A stretch of DNA of 64,000 nucleotides from Branchiostoma floridae (lineage: Eukaryota; Chordata; Leptocardii; Amphioxiformes; Branchiostomatidae). Below the pieces are notes generated by a model, which saw nothing but the letters and a program-made list of their open reading frames with translations, was not told where the DNA came from and did no database searches. Both the position numbers and the translations under genes were made by a program. Shown in pieces: positions 1 through 11,041 of the stretch (positions are counted from its first letter, which is position 1; each line of letters starts with the position of its first letter). The stretch spans positions 335,122-399,121 of the forward strand of contig NC_049981.1 of NCBI RefSeq assembly GCF_000003815.2. Reading direction: 5' to 3'.

Positions 1-85
1 ATTCGAAGAAAGAAAATTAAGAATACAAAGATGTACATTTGACCAGAAGTTTAATCAGAATTCTTCTTAATTTCGTCACGTAGTG
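1..85. repeat. left fragment of a ~185-bp tandem array interrupted by a transposon
   Basis: Bases 30-85 (ending tttcgtcacgtagtg) match the units of the array at 2348-3010, which contain cttcgtcacgtagcgtac. This looks like the left half of an array unit displaced by the element at 86-2347. No coding signal is seen. Confidence 0.5.
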
Positions 86-1166
86 TAGCCTGGTATCCAG
101 CTATATTATAGCTCCCGATCGCGAGTCTCTTCTGTCCTCTTCGCAAATGTCTCGTTCTCATTTAAATGTAAAAATGCTGTCGCCTGCTTTTGCGACTTGA
201 TTTGCAGCAAATTTTAGACAAAATCACAGGTTCCTTCATTTTTCCACAATCCCTGGAATGTTTTCCAAAAGATTCATTTTGGTTGATGGCTTGGAAGATT
301 ATCTTAGCCACGGGTGGAATTTCACCCCCGTAAAAACTGGTTGTCGCCTGATAACAAACGAAAAATTCAAATAGTAGCCAAACAAGTGCTTTTAAAAAAA
401 GCTGGCGTTTCGTCTACGTTTATGAGTGTGAACTGTCTTTTTCTTGAAGTAAAATCTGTTAGAAAAAGTCACTCAAGGACTGTTGCGTCTATAAGAAAAA
501 ATGTTATTTTGGAAAGGAGTACTGTTTAATAGCTGGTCTTGGCTTACAACTTTATTTTAAATGTACAATAAGTTCATTATAAAATCTATCAATATACTCA
601 GGTACTTATGTACACTTGAAAAAGCACCATCAGCACTGTGACAAGATTCTATCTAAATTGACTACCAAATGTAAAACAAATATCCAAACCAATTAACAGC
701 TACCTCATCTCTATTATACTGGTTTCCGCATTTACAACATTTCTTCCTTGTTTTCCTGGATAATTTTGCTAATATTCATGAAAATTTCCATACTTTTGTG
801 TCGAGTGGTGTGACTTTCCACATCCGTGTTGTCTGAAAACTTCTGAATGAAGTCGATACTGAACAATGGAGCATTTGCTACTTTAAGAAATGATCGCTGT
901 TTTTGATGGAATAGTAGTTTAGTGGCGAGTGTTTTGCGAGAATCATCTTACCGCGCATAGGAGCCGCTGCACGGTATTTTCCATTACCATGAACAGAAAA
1001 ATTCGAATGCCGGGTTTGGAATCATGAAGTCCTGTTCATAAGACAAAGGCCTTGCATACATGAAATGAATACTACAATAATAAAAAAATGATATATAAAA
1101 ATATAATATCAATAAATAAATAGAATATTTATATATTATCTTCAATATTTAAAAAGAAAAAAAATT

Positions 1167-1238
1167 CACGCACGGTTTCGAACCAGGGACTTTCAGATCC
1201 AAAGGCGTATGATTTAACCGATTGAGCTAAGTTGTCAC
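1167..1238 (-). other. tRNA-like (pol III A/B box) segment, copy 1
   Basis: The minus strand carries an A-box-like TTAGCTCAATCGGTTAA and a B box GGTTCGAAACC at tRNA-like spacing. The 3' half of the D stem is degenerate and no CCA-proximal acceptor pairing is convincing. I read it as a tRNA-derived SINE head or tRNA relic rather than a working tRNA. No anticodon is assigned. Confidence 0.5.
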
Positions 1239-1427
1239 GTGTATTGACGTCGAGTGTACATTATGCTTTAATCTCACTACATAGTATTATTTATGTCGAT
1301 TTTCGGTCGCCTTGCATACATGAAATGAATACTAAAATTTAAAAAAAAAATGATATATAAAAATATAATATCAATAAATAAATAGAATATTTATATATTA
1401 TCTTCAATATTTAAAAAGAAAAAAATC

Positions 1428-1500
1428 CACTCACGGTTTCGAACCAGGGACTTTTGGATCCAAAGGCGTCTGACTTTACCGATTGAGCTAAGTTGTCACG
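1428..1500 (-). other. tRNA-like (pol III A/B box) segment, copy 2
   Basis: Second copy of the tRNA-like core, with the same B box GGTTCGAAACC and A-box-like TAGCTCAATCGGTAAAG. The central palindrome CTTTTGGATCC-AAAAG gives a slightly better anticodon-stem-like hairpin than copy 1. Acceptor pairing is still poor. Confidence 0.5.
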
Positions 1501-1780
1501 TGTATTGGAGTCGAGTGTACATTATGCTTTAATCTCACTACATAGTATTATTTATGTCGATTTTCGGTCGCTTTCTTGATAAAATCATTTTTTTCTTGTG
1601 CAATCTTGTGGCATAGATGTTATATGGCCATTTTCCAGGATATTGAAGTCCGAAACCACAATGCAATGGTATTTCCGAACAGTTGTAGCACTTGCATGCG
1701 GTCGTGTTGAACCAAGTACCATCCATCGAAGCATCATTGAAGGAAGGAAATTCAAGGACTGAAGGTAAAACCGAATACAT

Positions 1781-1814
1781 TGCGTTTCGTCGCCGCAGGG
1801 CGACGAAACGCAAA
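1781..1814. repeat. perfect 15-bp hairpin
   Basis: The arm at 1781-1795 (TTGCGTTTCGTCGCC) is exactly complementary to 1800-1814, with a four-base loop. It lies inside the TIR element and is far more GC-rich than its surroundings. Confidence 0.85.
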
Positions 1815-2347
1815 AATGTAACAATTCAGTTCCCAGAATGATTGTTCGGTAGATGAAACCAGCTGAGCAGGCCCTTTGCCCGATAACGCCAGATCGGTAC
1901 TGTCACTGATCTTGGAGGCTGTGTGAGGTGGGTTATTCCTGTTGCCAAATTCGGTAACAAACGTTACCACCACCAGTTTGATGGTTGCCAGTTGCCACTG
2001 TTATATTATCCACGTATAAGACAAGAAATGACTGTTTTTGTGACGCTGCACAGTTTTTCTGGCTTTCTAAAGAAACAAGGAAGGGTTGTTGACTGCCATT
2101 TGTATCCAATGTTGTACAGAAATGACTGTAACGAACGTTAGCATTGTTCGAAGCTTTCTAAGCTTTCTATTTGACCTGGTGTAAAAAAGCTGCCCACTTT
2201 TTAAGTGTCCCTAGGGACATCCTCTTATACCTAGATGATGTAGTCAATAAGGCCATTATTTACAATTCAATGAGAACGAGTGAAATATGTATCTGCGAAG
2301 AGGACAAAAGAGACTCGGGAACTATAATACGGCTGGATACCAGGGTA

Positions 2348-3010
2348 CACGTAGCGTACTTTGAAAATTCACAATTTTCGTCCAATGAAAAAAGTGGTCT
2401 ACTTTCAAGGACAACCGCGTGACTTTACTTCATGATCTAATTTTCTACAAGTATTCATTTGACAGGCAATACATAGATTTATAGTATACCTTTGGCAGGA
2501 AGTTGAATCAGAACTTTATTTTGCTTCGCAATCTAGCGTACGTTGAACATGGCTAAAGGTTACAATTTTTGTCAAATGCAAAAAAATGGCCTACTTTCAG
2601 GGACAACCACGTGACTTTACGTTATGATCCGAAACTCTACAAGCATTTATTTGATAGACAATACATAGATGTACATTTGATCAGAATTGAATAAGAATCC
2701 TTGTTTACTTCGTCACGTAGCGTGCGTTGAACATGGCTAAAATTCACAATTTTCGTCAAATGCAAAAAAATGGCCTACTTTGAGGGACAACCACGTGACT
2801 GAACGTCATAACCCGAAACTCTACAAGCATTTATTTGATAGGCAATACATAGATCCACATTTGATAAGAAGTTGATTCAGAAATATATTCTACTTCTTCA
2901 CGTAGCGTACTTCAAACATGGCTAAAGTTCACAATTTTCGCCAAACACAAAAAGTGGCCTACTTTAGGGGACAGTCACGTGACAACCAAACAAGACTCCA
3001 AACTTTGCAA
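2348..3010. repeat. diverged ~185-bp tandem repeat array
   Basis: At least four units share the phrases acgtagcgtacgttgaacat, ggctaaa..cacaattttcg, caaatgcaaaaaaatggcc, tactttcagggacaaccacg and caatacatagat. Spacing is about 185 bases. Units differ by substitutions and small indels, so the array is old. No coding frame is conserved across units. Confidence 0.75.
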
Positions 3011-4486
3011 CAATGCCTTTAATAGATATTCTAAGGATCTATATATGGTACAAATTTCAAGCCAAAAAAAATTACCAGCTTGGCACTTATAGCGTTACAA
3101 AGTTGGGCCAAAAATCAAATTTTTTTGAAGCTTGAAACATTGCACTGTTTTCAGGCTGCCCAAGAACGAAAATGTACGACTTTGGAAATTTCACAACAAT
3201 TTTTAAAAAGCCAAAATGTTGGTCTATTCAGATCTTGTTTTGTTTTGATGATAGGTTTAAAGGTGTTGCCGAGACAGTGCCGTAAAATATGCTGATTTCT
3301 GTGTTTTTGAGATGCGAAAATTGGGAAAAATGGCCAGAAAACTTTGTTTGCCCGTTACCATGGCAACAAGGAGTTTTGATCTAAAAGAAAGCTATTTTGA
3401 GGGGTTGTGGACCAAGTACTATCACTGTGCAAAATATGAGCCAAATCTATTTTTTTACCTTTGCCACCATTGTTTGATCCTTACAGACATTTGCTCTTAA
3501 GTAATCGCTTGAGTGACTTGACTTTATGTGCTCTTTTTTCCGCTACTGTTATGGATAGCAAAGGTCTAAAAAGCACGCAATAAATTTGGCTGAGATCATA
3601 AATAATCAGACCTCCCCTGCTACTGACAGTCGTGGTGTTCACATCGGTTGAGGTCTGGCTAATTAAGACAGTTTACCAACTATGTGAAGTTACTAGCACC
3701 CTTCAAGACACCTTTAAGACGGAACTAAAACAAACAAGTTTCCCATGAACGTAACTACAACGGCCAAGAATATAAAGTAACGGTAACACTGGCCCGCCTT
3801 TCCTGCCTGGTAGTGTAGGACAATAGCTGACAGTTACATGTACAGTTCTACAGAGCCCCAGTCTATATTGTTTGTCAGACCACTAACCACTAGACACCTC
3901 AATTACAAGATACCACCTAGGCCTGTTATATTACTATTGCAGGGATGGGAACTATGTTTTGGATTCCATAATGACAGCAGAAGAATTAGACAGAGATATC
4001 CCTGCATATCAGGCTGGTTTCGGAAATTACTTGAGAACAACCGATAGTTTTCATTGAAGTTGGTAGAAATCATAATAGTACAAGGCTAAACTTTCTAGCA
4101 ACACAAAAGTAACGTTATACACGGATCAAATTTCCAACGACCATTGTCGCCTTCTTCGGGATAAATACTGATGACCAAACCGATAGTTTATTTGATTTGA
4201 ATACTATAATCAGAAACAATGATCTTAAAAGTAATTTCTTCTCAACTATCATTTATTTTGGTTGACACCCAGCTATATGTTTGCTATGTGAGTGACACAT
4301 TGAAGGCTATTCAACTGAATATTCTATATCCTATATCTGATATGATCACCTCATATATCAAAAAGGTCATATGCGTCCTGTGTTGTGATAGCTATATCCA
4401 CAGAATTTCACAATCGCCAGAGTAACTGAACTTCATCTGAATCTGTTACACTCTTTTAACGCATACCAGTCTTCAACATGTGTATG
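3011..4486. other. intergenic, no supported feature
   Basis: AT-rich sequence with only short open frames that lack recognisable domains or a consistent exon structure. No repeats beyond simple A/T runs were noticed. Confidence 0.5.
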
Positions 4487-4620
4487 CATTCATAGTGCGC
4501 TAGCAATGCGAAGCTGACAAAAACTTTGCACATGGCTGTACGAGCAACCTCCACGGAGGTTGTGCTTTTCAAGCAGAGCTTCTCCGGCTAGCTTTTTTAA
4601 AAACTTTTTTAGGCGTTTTC

Positions 4621-4695
4621 GTCGGGCTTTTTATTTTGTTCCGTTTGCGTGATATATGGCTGGCAGACATAAAAAGACAAAATAGGAAGCCCGAC
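4621..4695. repeat. 20-bp-arm inverted repeat (copy A)
   Basis: The arms gtcgggctttttattttgtt (4621-4640) and gacaaaataggaagcccgac (4676-4695) are complementary with three mismatches. The corresponding arms in copy B are at 6895-6914 and 6953-6972, with two mismatches. This looks like the core of an old palindromic MITE within the duplicated block. Confidence 0.6.
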
Positions 4696-5528
4696 AAAAT
4701 AAGGCTAAAAACACCTCAAAAACCAACCGGCGCCGAACCTTTGCTTGGAGTGTTTGCACGTACAGCTTCTATTAAGCATGGGGCGAAGTTGTACCATCCA
4801 AGCAGAGGAAAATCTTGACATTTTCTTTTAAGCCATTTCCCTACCAACCTCTGCTAGGAGAGTGGCGAAGTTAGGCACTGTGCTTAATCCATTGGCCATT
4901 AAGATAACCCGAACACAAGGATTACTTTCAAAGTCTGTCAATCATCAAATAGAGTACACTACAAGGTAAGCATAGCCGGTCAAGGAAGAGTCGGCATGGT
5001 TGACACACGACCTACACGCTCGAATAACGGGTTATCCTTCCACATGACTAACTCGATCTCAGCCTGAAGTCAAACAATATTAATCTGCTCTAATATCTCC
5101 CCTGAGACCACTGACGTCGACATCCATATGGAATGAATTCGAATGAAAGACCTTTGTTGTACATTCATGCCTCGACGGGCTAGGTACAGCTCACTGATAA
5201 CAGACATAAAATGGCATATATGCAGAAACAACAGGATGCAATTAAACCATTTGAAGGTGCTAAGCTAACAGGATGGTCAACATTTTCTCGCTTCTTTGTA
5301 CAAGTGTATCTATAGGAACAGATAATGTTTGATGTACCTGGTTTATCTAGGTGCATCAAAAATAGAAATTTATCCGTAGCATCAAGGTGTTCAAAGTACG
5401 GAAACTCTTTTATGATATACATGTAGTTATAAAGCACAATTCTTCCTTATGGTACAATTTACAGTGCAATATCAAGTGTTGCTCATCTTCTTCCTGTCGT
5501 ATCGCAGAATTGACAGACTCTATGCTGC

Positions 5529-5530
<2 letters not shown>

Positions 5531-5585
<55 letters not shown>
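5531..5585. repeat. (TA)n microsatellite, copy A only
   Basis: An uninterrupted AT dinucleotide run of about 54 bases. The homologous position in copy B (about 7797-7811) has only a short run broken by a G. Confidence 0.95.
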
Positions 5586-5586
<1 letters not shown>

Positions 5587-6761
5587 CTAACCTGGTATCC
5601 AGTCTACCGTGGATTTGCCGGACTCTCTACCGTGGATTTGTCCTCTATGGGGAAGATGAAGCTCTCTACCGTCGGGGTAATCTTTCGAACCCTGTAAGAC
5701 ATTTGCGCGGTAGGAGTTTGATTAGCCCGTATGTAGAAAGCTTCATATGCACCGACAGCCTAAAAAAATCCTCATTCTTTAGACTAGAAACCATGTTAGC
5801 TATATACATGTAGGATAGAATGTCCAAAACCATCCTACCACGTAGGGCAATGACCCTAATTGACGCCTGCGCAGAAGGTCCCCGGTGAGTCCTGACTGCA
5901 TTGGAAGTAACAGAAGATGTGTTTTTCTTTGGAATTGTTGGCATTTTGAAGTCTACAGGTAAGTGTTGTAGGTTTTTTATTATGTTGAAAAACCCGACTT
6001 TTAAGACCGTTTTGGTGCCTGGAACACAAGAAAGAAGATTGTTTTGGAGCTATCATTCTAATGCCAGATGGGGTCAAAGGTCTTCGGGGTGCGTTTGGCT
6101 GCAAATTACGTGGGTTCCAGCGGTCAGAATGTTTCCAAAAGTTGAAAATTGACAATGTAGAGGCCGGACTACCCTGTCAATGTTAGTTTTTTAAGGACGA
6201 AACTTCAGGTAGGTGACTTTTGACAGCTTCTTTTTGCCATTATTTACATGTATAAGGATAGGGAAGACTGATTGCTGTACACTGGCCTGTAGAATGCATT
6301 TGTTGAACATGAAACTCGTTTACAAGCAGATGTAGGATCAAGCTCATCAGTCTCAGTGTTTTCGTGTGTTTTTCAAAACACACATTTTGCACACGGCACA
6401 AGTTGCAGTTCGACAGGTCCACAACGCGACGATCTCATCTTTGGCAAACAGTCAAATTATGTTCAGATCCACTCTTGCATGAAAAGGTTAACAAGCCTGT
6501 CGACTACTGTTTTCACAGTATGTTCAACCACCTGGAAACTTGCTGCTTCACACACAAATGTGTTGGCAAATGTTAAAATGGCAGATTTCATACATAGAAA
6601 TGAAAATTTTCGATGGAAATTTGATCGCTCGTTCAAGTACGTGTGACGAGATAGTAGTAGTTTGCAAATGGTTAGCCTTTGAACAAGACCCGTTAAATCA
6701 ACTGTTGATTAGCCTTTTAACCAGATCAGTTAATGTTGCTTATCCTTTAACATCACAAAAA

Positions 6762-9001
6762 CATTCATAGTGTGCTAGCAATGCTAAGCTGACAAAAACT
6801 TGGCACATTGCTGTACGAGCAACCTCCATTGAGATTGTGCTTTTCAAGCAGAGCTTCTCCGGCTATTTTTTTTTTTACTTTTTTAGGCGCTTTCGTCGGG
6901 CTTTCTATTTTGTTCCGTTTTCTCCATTACTATTGACTGGCGGGCATAAAGAGACAAAATAGAGAGCCCGACAAAAAAGGATTAAAAGCACCTCAAAAAC
7001 CAACCGGCGCCGAACCTTTGCTTGGAGGGGTTGCAAGTACAGCCCCTATTTGGCATGAGGCGAAGTTGTATTCTCCAAGCAGAGGTTGGTGAGGAAAATC
7101 TTGACCTTTTCCTTTAAGCCATTTCCCCACCAACCTGTGCTAGGAGAGTGGCGAAGTTAGGCATTGTGCTTAATCCAGTGGCCATTAAGATAACCCGAAC
7201 ACAAGGATTACTTTCAAAGCCTGTCAATCATCAAATAGAGTACACTACAAGGTAAGCATAGCCGGTCAAGGAAGAGTCGGCATGGTTGACACACGACCTA
7301 CACGCTCGAATAACGGGTTATCCTTCCACAACAGTAACTCTAGATCTCAGCCTGAAGACAAACAATATCAATCTGCTCTATTATCAACTCCCTTGAGACC
7401 ACTGACGTCGACATCCATATAGAATGAATGAAAGACCTTTGTTGTACATTCATGCCTCGACGGGCTAGGTACAACTCACTGATAACAGACATAAAAGGGC
7501 ATATGCAGAAACAACAGGATGCAATTAAACCATTTGAAGGTGCTAAGCTAACAGGATGGTCAACATCTTCTCGCTTCTTTGTACAAGTGTATCTATAGGA
7601 ACAGATAATGTTTGATGTACCTGGTTTATCTAGGCGCATCAAAAATAGAAATTTATCCGTAGCATCAAGGTGTTCAAAGTACGGAAACTCTTTTATGATA
7701 TACATGTAGTTATCAAGTACAATTTACAGTGCAATATAAAGTGTTGTTCATCTTCTTCCTGCTGTAGATCACAGAATTGACAGACTCTATGCTGCAGATA
7801 TATATGTATAGCTAACCTGGTATCCAGTCTACCGTGGATTTGCCGGGCTCTCTACCGTGGATTTGTCCTCTATGGGGCAGATGAAGATCTCTACCGCCGG
7901 GGCAATCTTTCGAACCCTGTAAGACATTTGCGTGGTAGGAGTTTAATTAGCCCGTATGTAGAAAGCTCCATATGCACTGACAGCCTGAACAAATCCTCAT
8001 TCTTTAGACTAGAAACCATGTTAGCTATATACATGTAGGATAGAATGTCCAAAACCATCCTACCATGTAGGGCAATGACCCTAATTGACGCCTGCGCAGA
8101 AGGTCCCCAGTGAGTCCTGAGCATTGGAAGTAACAGAAGATGTGTTTTTCTTTGGAATTGTTGGCATTTTGAAGTCTACAGGTAAGTGTTGTATGTTTTT
8201 ATCATGTTGAAAAATTCGACTTTTAAGACCGTTTTGGGTACCTGGAATACAGGAAAGAAGTTTGTTTTGGAGCTATCATTCAAATGCCAGATGGGGTCAA
8301 AGGTCTTCGGGGTGCGTTAACGTTTGGCTGCAAATCACGTGTGTTCCAGCGGTCAAAATGTTTCCAAAAGTTGAAAATGGACAATTTAGAGGCCGGACTA
8401 CCATGTCAATGTTAGTTTTTCAAGGACGAAACTTCAGGTAGGTGACTTTTGACAGCTTCTTTTTACCATTATTTACATCTATAAGAATAGGGAATACTGA
8501 TTGCTGTACACTGGCCTGTAGAGTGCATTTGTAGAACATGAAACTCCTTTACAAGCAGATGTAGGATCAAGCTCATCAGTCTCAGTGTTTTCGTGTGTTT
8601 TTCAAAACACACATTTTGCACACGGCACAAGTTGCAGTTCGACAGGTCCACAACGCGACGATCTCATCTTTGGCAAACAGTCAAATTCTGTTCCGATCCA
8701 CTCTTGCATGAAAAGGTTAACAAGCCTGTCGACTACTGTTTTCACAGTATGTTCAACCACCTGGAAACTTGCTGCTTCACACACAAATGTGTTGGCAAAG
8801 CGGCCGAATGTTAAAATGGCACATTTCATACATAGAAATTAAAATTTTCGATGGAAATTTGATCGCTCGTTCAAGTACGTGTGACGAGATAGTAGTAGTT
8901 TGTAAATGGTTAGCCTTTGAACAAGACCCGTTAAATCAACTGTTGATTAGCTTTTTAACCAGATCTGTTGATGTTGCTTATCCTTTAACATCACAAAAAC
9001 A
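6762..9001. repeat. tandem segmental duplication, copy B (~2.2 kb)
   Basis: Second copy of 4487-6761, immediately adjacent in the same orientation. Copy-specific indels are a short insertion near 8800 (agcggccg) and the contracted TA run. No intact gene is evident. Confidence 0.85.
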
Positions 9002-10385
9002 TGGCAAACAGAGACCATATTTAAGTTAAATAAGAACATTGTCGATTTGAAAAAAAAAATAAAGGAAAAAAAAAAAAAACGCGCCCCGAATACGAACAAG
9101 CCGCCCACACACATTCTGTCCAAGTGACGCATTCCAAAATGGCCGTCTGTAGCAATAGACCAGCCTCTCCGGCCAGGTAGGAACTGTAAAATGTGCCATG
9201 CATAGGTATGACGTAAGGTGTCCCGTTCAGAAACAGCTACTGTAACAATATGTCATCCCCTGTTGACTTGACTGTTTTAGTCAACCACAGATAACCTTTG
9301 TGACAAAAGTTCAAACTTTAAACGGCAGTAATATGCAGGCATATGTTGAAGTCAATCCCTGTTTGAATTTCCAACACATACATTATTTTATAGAATGTAT
9401 TCTATAGTGTTATAGAAGTATCAAACTCACCATCGTTCTCGGTTCTCTTGAGGCAAGGAGCGTTGTTTAAGTCTTCAGGCGTAAAGGAAAGGTTGTCCAT
9501 ATTTCACCCATAATCCATAGATAGATTGTCGCACAGAATACATGTACATTGTAAATCTCTTATGGTCGAAAGGGATAAGCTATCCATAGTACACACTACA
9601 CAGGATGGCGAAAACATGGCGACAAACGGCCTTGAGCAAAATCTTGCGAAACAGGTTTGACACCAGGTACAGAAAACATATACTACTACACATTAGTGAC
9701 ATCTAGCGGTCCTTTCTGTTATAGCCCATATGATCTCAATACATGTCGCCGAGAACTTGCAGAAAACCAGTACACATGTGTCGAGTTCTTGTACAAAGGT
9801 CTCTCGTCGCCATGTTCACTCGAGGTCAGTACGGAATACCTCTTTCGTACTTATATCACGAGTAGCGTTTATCCTGGACAGCTTATCTGATCTAAGAATA
9901 GACACAGCTTAATGGATTGATCAGAATTAAATTGTCCACAATGGTCTTTGTGTCTGTCTGTGCGTATGTATCTGTGACTTTCTGTCTGTGTCTGTTGCGA
10001 TACATCCTCAGTGATGATATGTTATGTTCATGGGTCGTATTGAATGGAAGGGTCCCAAAGCGTTAAGCAGCTTGTTGTAAACTAACAACTCTCCTTATAA
10101 CCTCATTATAAGCAATATATTATCAAAATGCCACTAAAAGATAATCGCTATATTAGTACATTAAGTAAGAATAATACACCAGAAACTTACATCTATAATC
10201 TTATGTCATAACAGTATGCCTCTAATTTTAGTCAGAAGATGACAATGTTAATGTCAATATGTTACTATATAGACTTGCTGTCAACCTGCATACTTAATAA
10301 ACCATTATTCCACAATGTCTTGCAACCATTCTCATTGCCATTTGGCCATTTCCAATCTGATCTCCTTCATTGCCCCTGAATCTGA
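9002..10385. other. intergenic, A-rich tract then AT-rich sequence
   Basis: Begins with an A-rich low-complexity tract (about 9048-9080). A 77-codon frame at 9657-9890 contains several cysteines but has no clear splice context or known domain. The rest is ordinary AT-rich DNA. Confidence 0.4.
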
Positions 10386-10389
10386 CGGT

Positions 10390-10975
10390 TGTGGACACTT
10401 TTTAATGGGGGACGTTTCTGCATGAGGGAACACCTTTTCATAGGGGCACTTTTTCAAAAGGGGAAAAGTTCTGCCTGGGGACACCATTTAATGCCATGAT
10501 GGTGAGACACTTTATCGTGGGGGACACTTCTGTACGGGGGAACGACTTTTATTGAGGGGTTACTTTTCCATGGGGGTATTGCTGCATGGGGGAACGACAT
10601 TTATTGGGGGGTCCCTTTTCCATGGGGGGGGGGGGGCATTTCTGCATGGGGGGACAATCTTTTATGGCCATAAACCTTTTCTATGGGAGACCCTTTTTTC
10701 ATGGCGGACATAAGAGACACTTTTTCTCGGTAAACATTTCTGCAAGGAGGACACTTTTTCATGGGGACAATTTTTCAAGGGAGAATTTCTGAATGGGGGG
10801 AGGGATTTTATGTGGGAAACCATTTTCGCTGGGGAACATTTCTGCATTGGGCAATTTTATTTGGGGGAGGGGATTCTTTGCTGCATTGCTGCATTGGGGA
10901 GAAAATTTTTCATGAGGGACATTGGGCATTTTTTCCATGTTGGCCACGGGGGACACTTGTTCAAGGTTGACATTT
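10390..10975. repeat. degenerate G-rich minisatellite
   Basis: About 15-20 imperfect copies of a motif near 30-35 bases alternating between a ggggacactttttcatgggg type and a ggggacatttctgcatgggg type. Runs of 4-10 G occur throughout on the plus strand. All open frames across it are low-complexity products of the repeat. Confidence 0.8.
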
Positions 10976-11041
10976 CTTTTCCCAGGCCCAATACATCAAC
11001 ATATTATGCATATGGCTGAATGGTATCATTTCCCCCGATGT

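Larger units (their letters stand above)
1051..1571. repeat. two tandem 260-bp AT-rich repeats, each with a tRNA-like core
   Basis: Copy 1 (1051-1310) and copy 2 (1311-1571) both begin cttgcatacatgaaatgaat and end tttatgtcgattttcggtcgc. They differ at scattered positions. The AT-rich half is followed by a tRNA-like segment on the minus strand. The pair sits inside the TIR element. Confidence 0.85.
86..2347. mobile_element. non-autonomous DNA transposon with ~78-bp terminal inverted repeats
   Basis: The left end (86-163) and the reverse complement of the right end (about 2268-2347) align over roughly 78 bases. The outermost 16 bases differ at one position: TAGCCTGGTATCCAGC against TACCCTGGTATCCAGC. 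The flanks are cacgtagtg (77-85) and cacgtagcg (2348-2356), a 9-bp target duplication with one mismatch, and the host on both sides is the same tandem array. No open frame long enough for a transposase is present. An 8-9 bp duplication fits hAT-like or Mutator-like elements, but the superfamily is not settled. The interior carries two 260-bp repeats with tRNA-like segments and a perfect hairpin. Confidence 0.65.
4487..6761. repeat. tandem segmental duplication, copy A (~2.3 kb)
   Basis: Matches 6762-9001 along its length, starting from cattcatagtg(c/t)gctagca and ending at tttaacatcacaaaaaca. Identity is high, with small indels. The main difference is a (TA)n run at about 5531-5585 that is almost absent from copy B. 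Open frames are shared by both copies but show no recognised protein family, so I treat both as non-coding repeat DNA. Confidence 0.85.

Noticed and set aside
1167-1500. Functional tRNA genes
   Set aside because: Only A and B boxes are good. D-stem and acceptor-stem pairing fail, and the segments lie in tandem repeats inside a transposon.
5856-6155. 99-codon minus-strand frame with a C..H pattern faintly like a THAP zinc finger
   Set aside because: The spacing and invariant residues of THAP do not fit. The second copy of the duplication breaks the frame.
9657-9890. 77-codon plus-strand frame with several cysteines
   Set aside because: No domain match that I recognise, no convincing acceptor, and no neighbouring exons.
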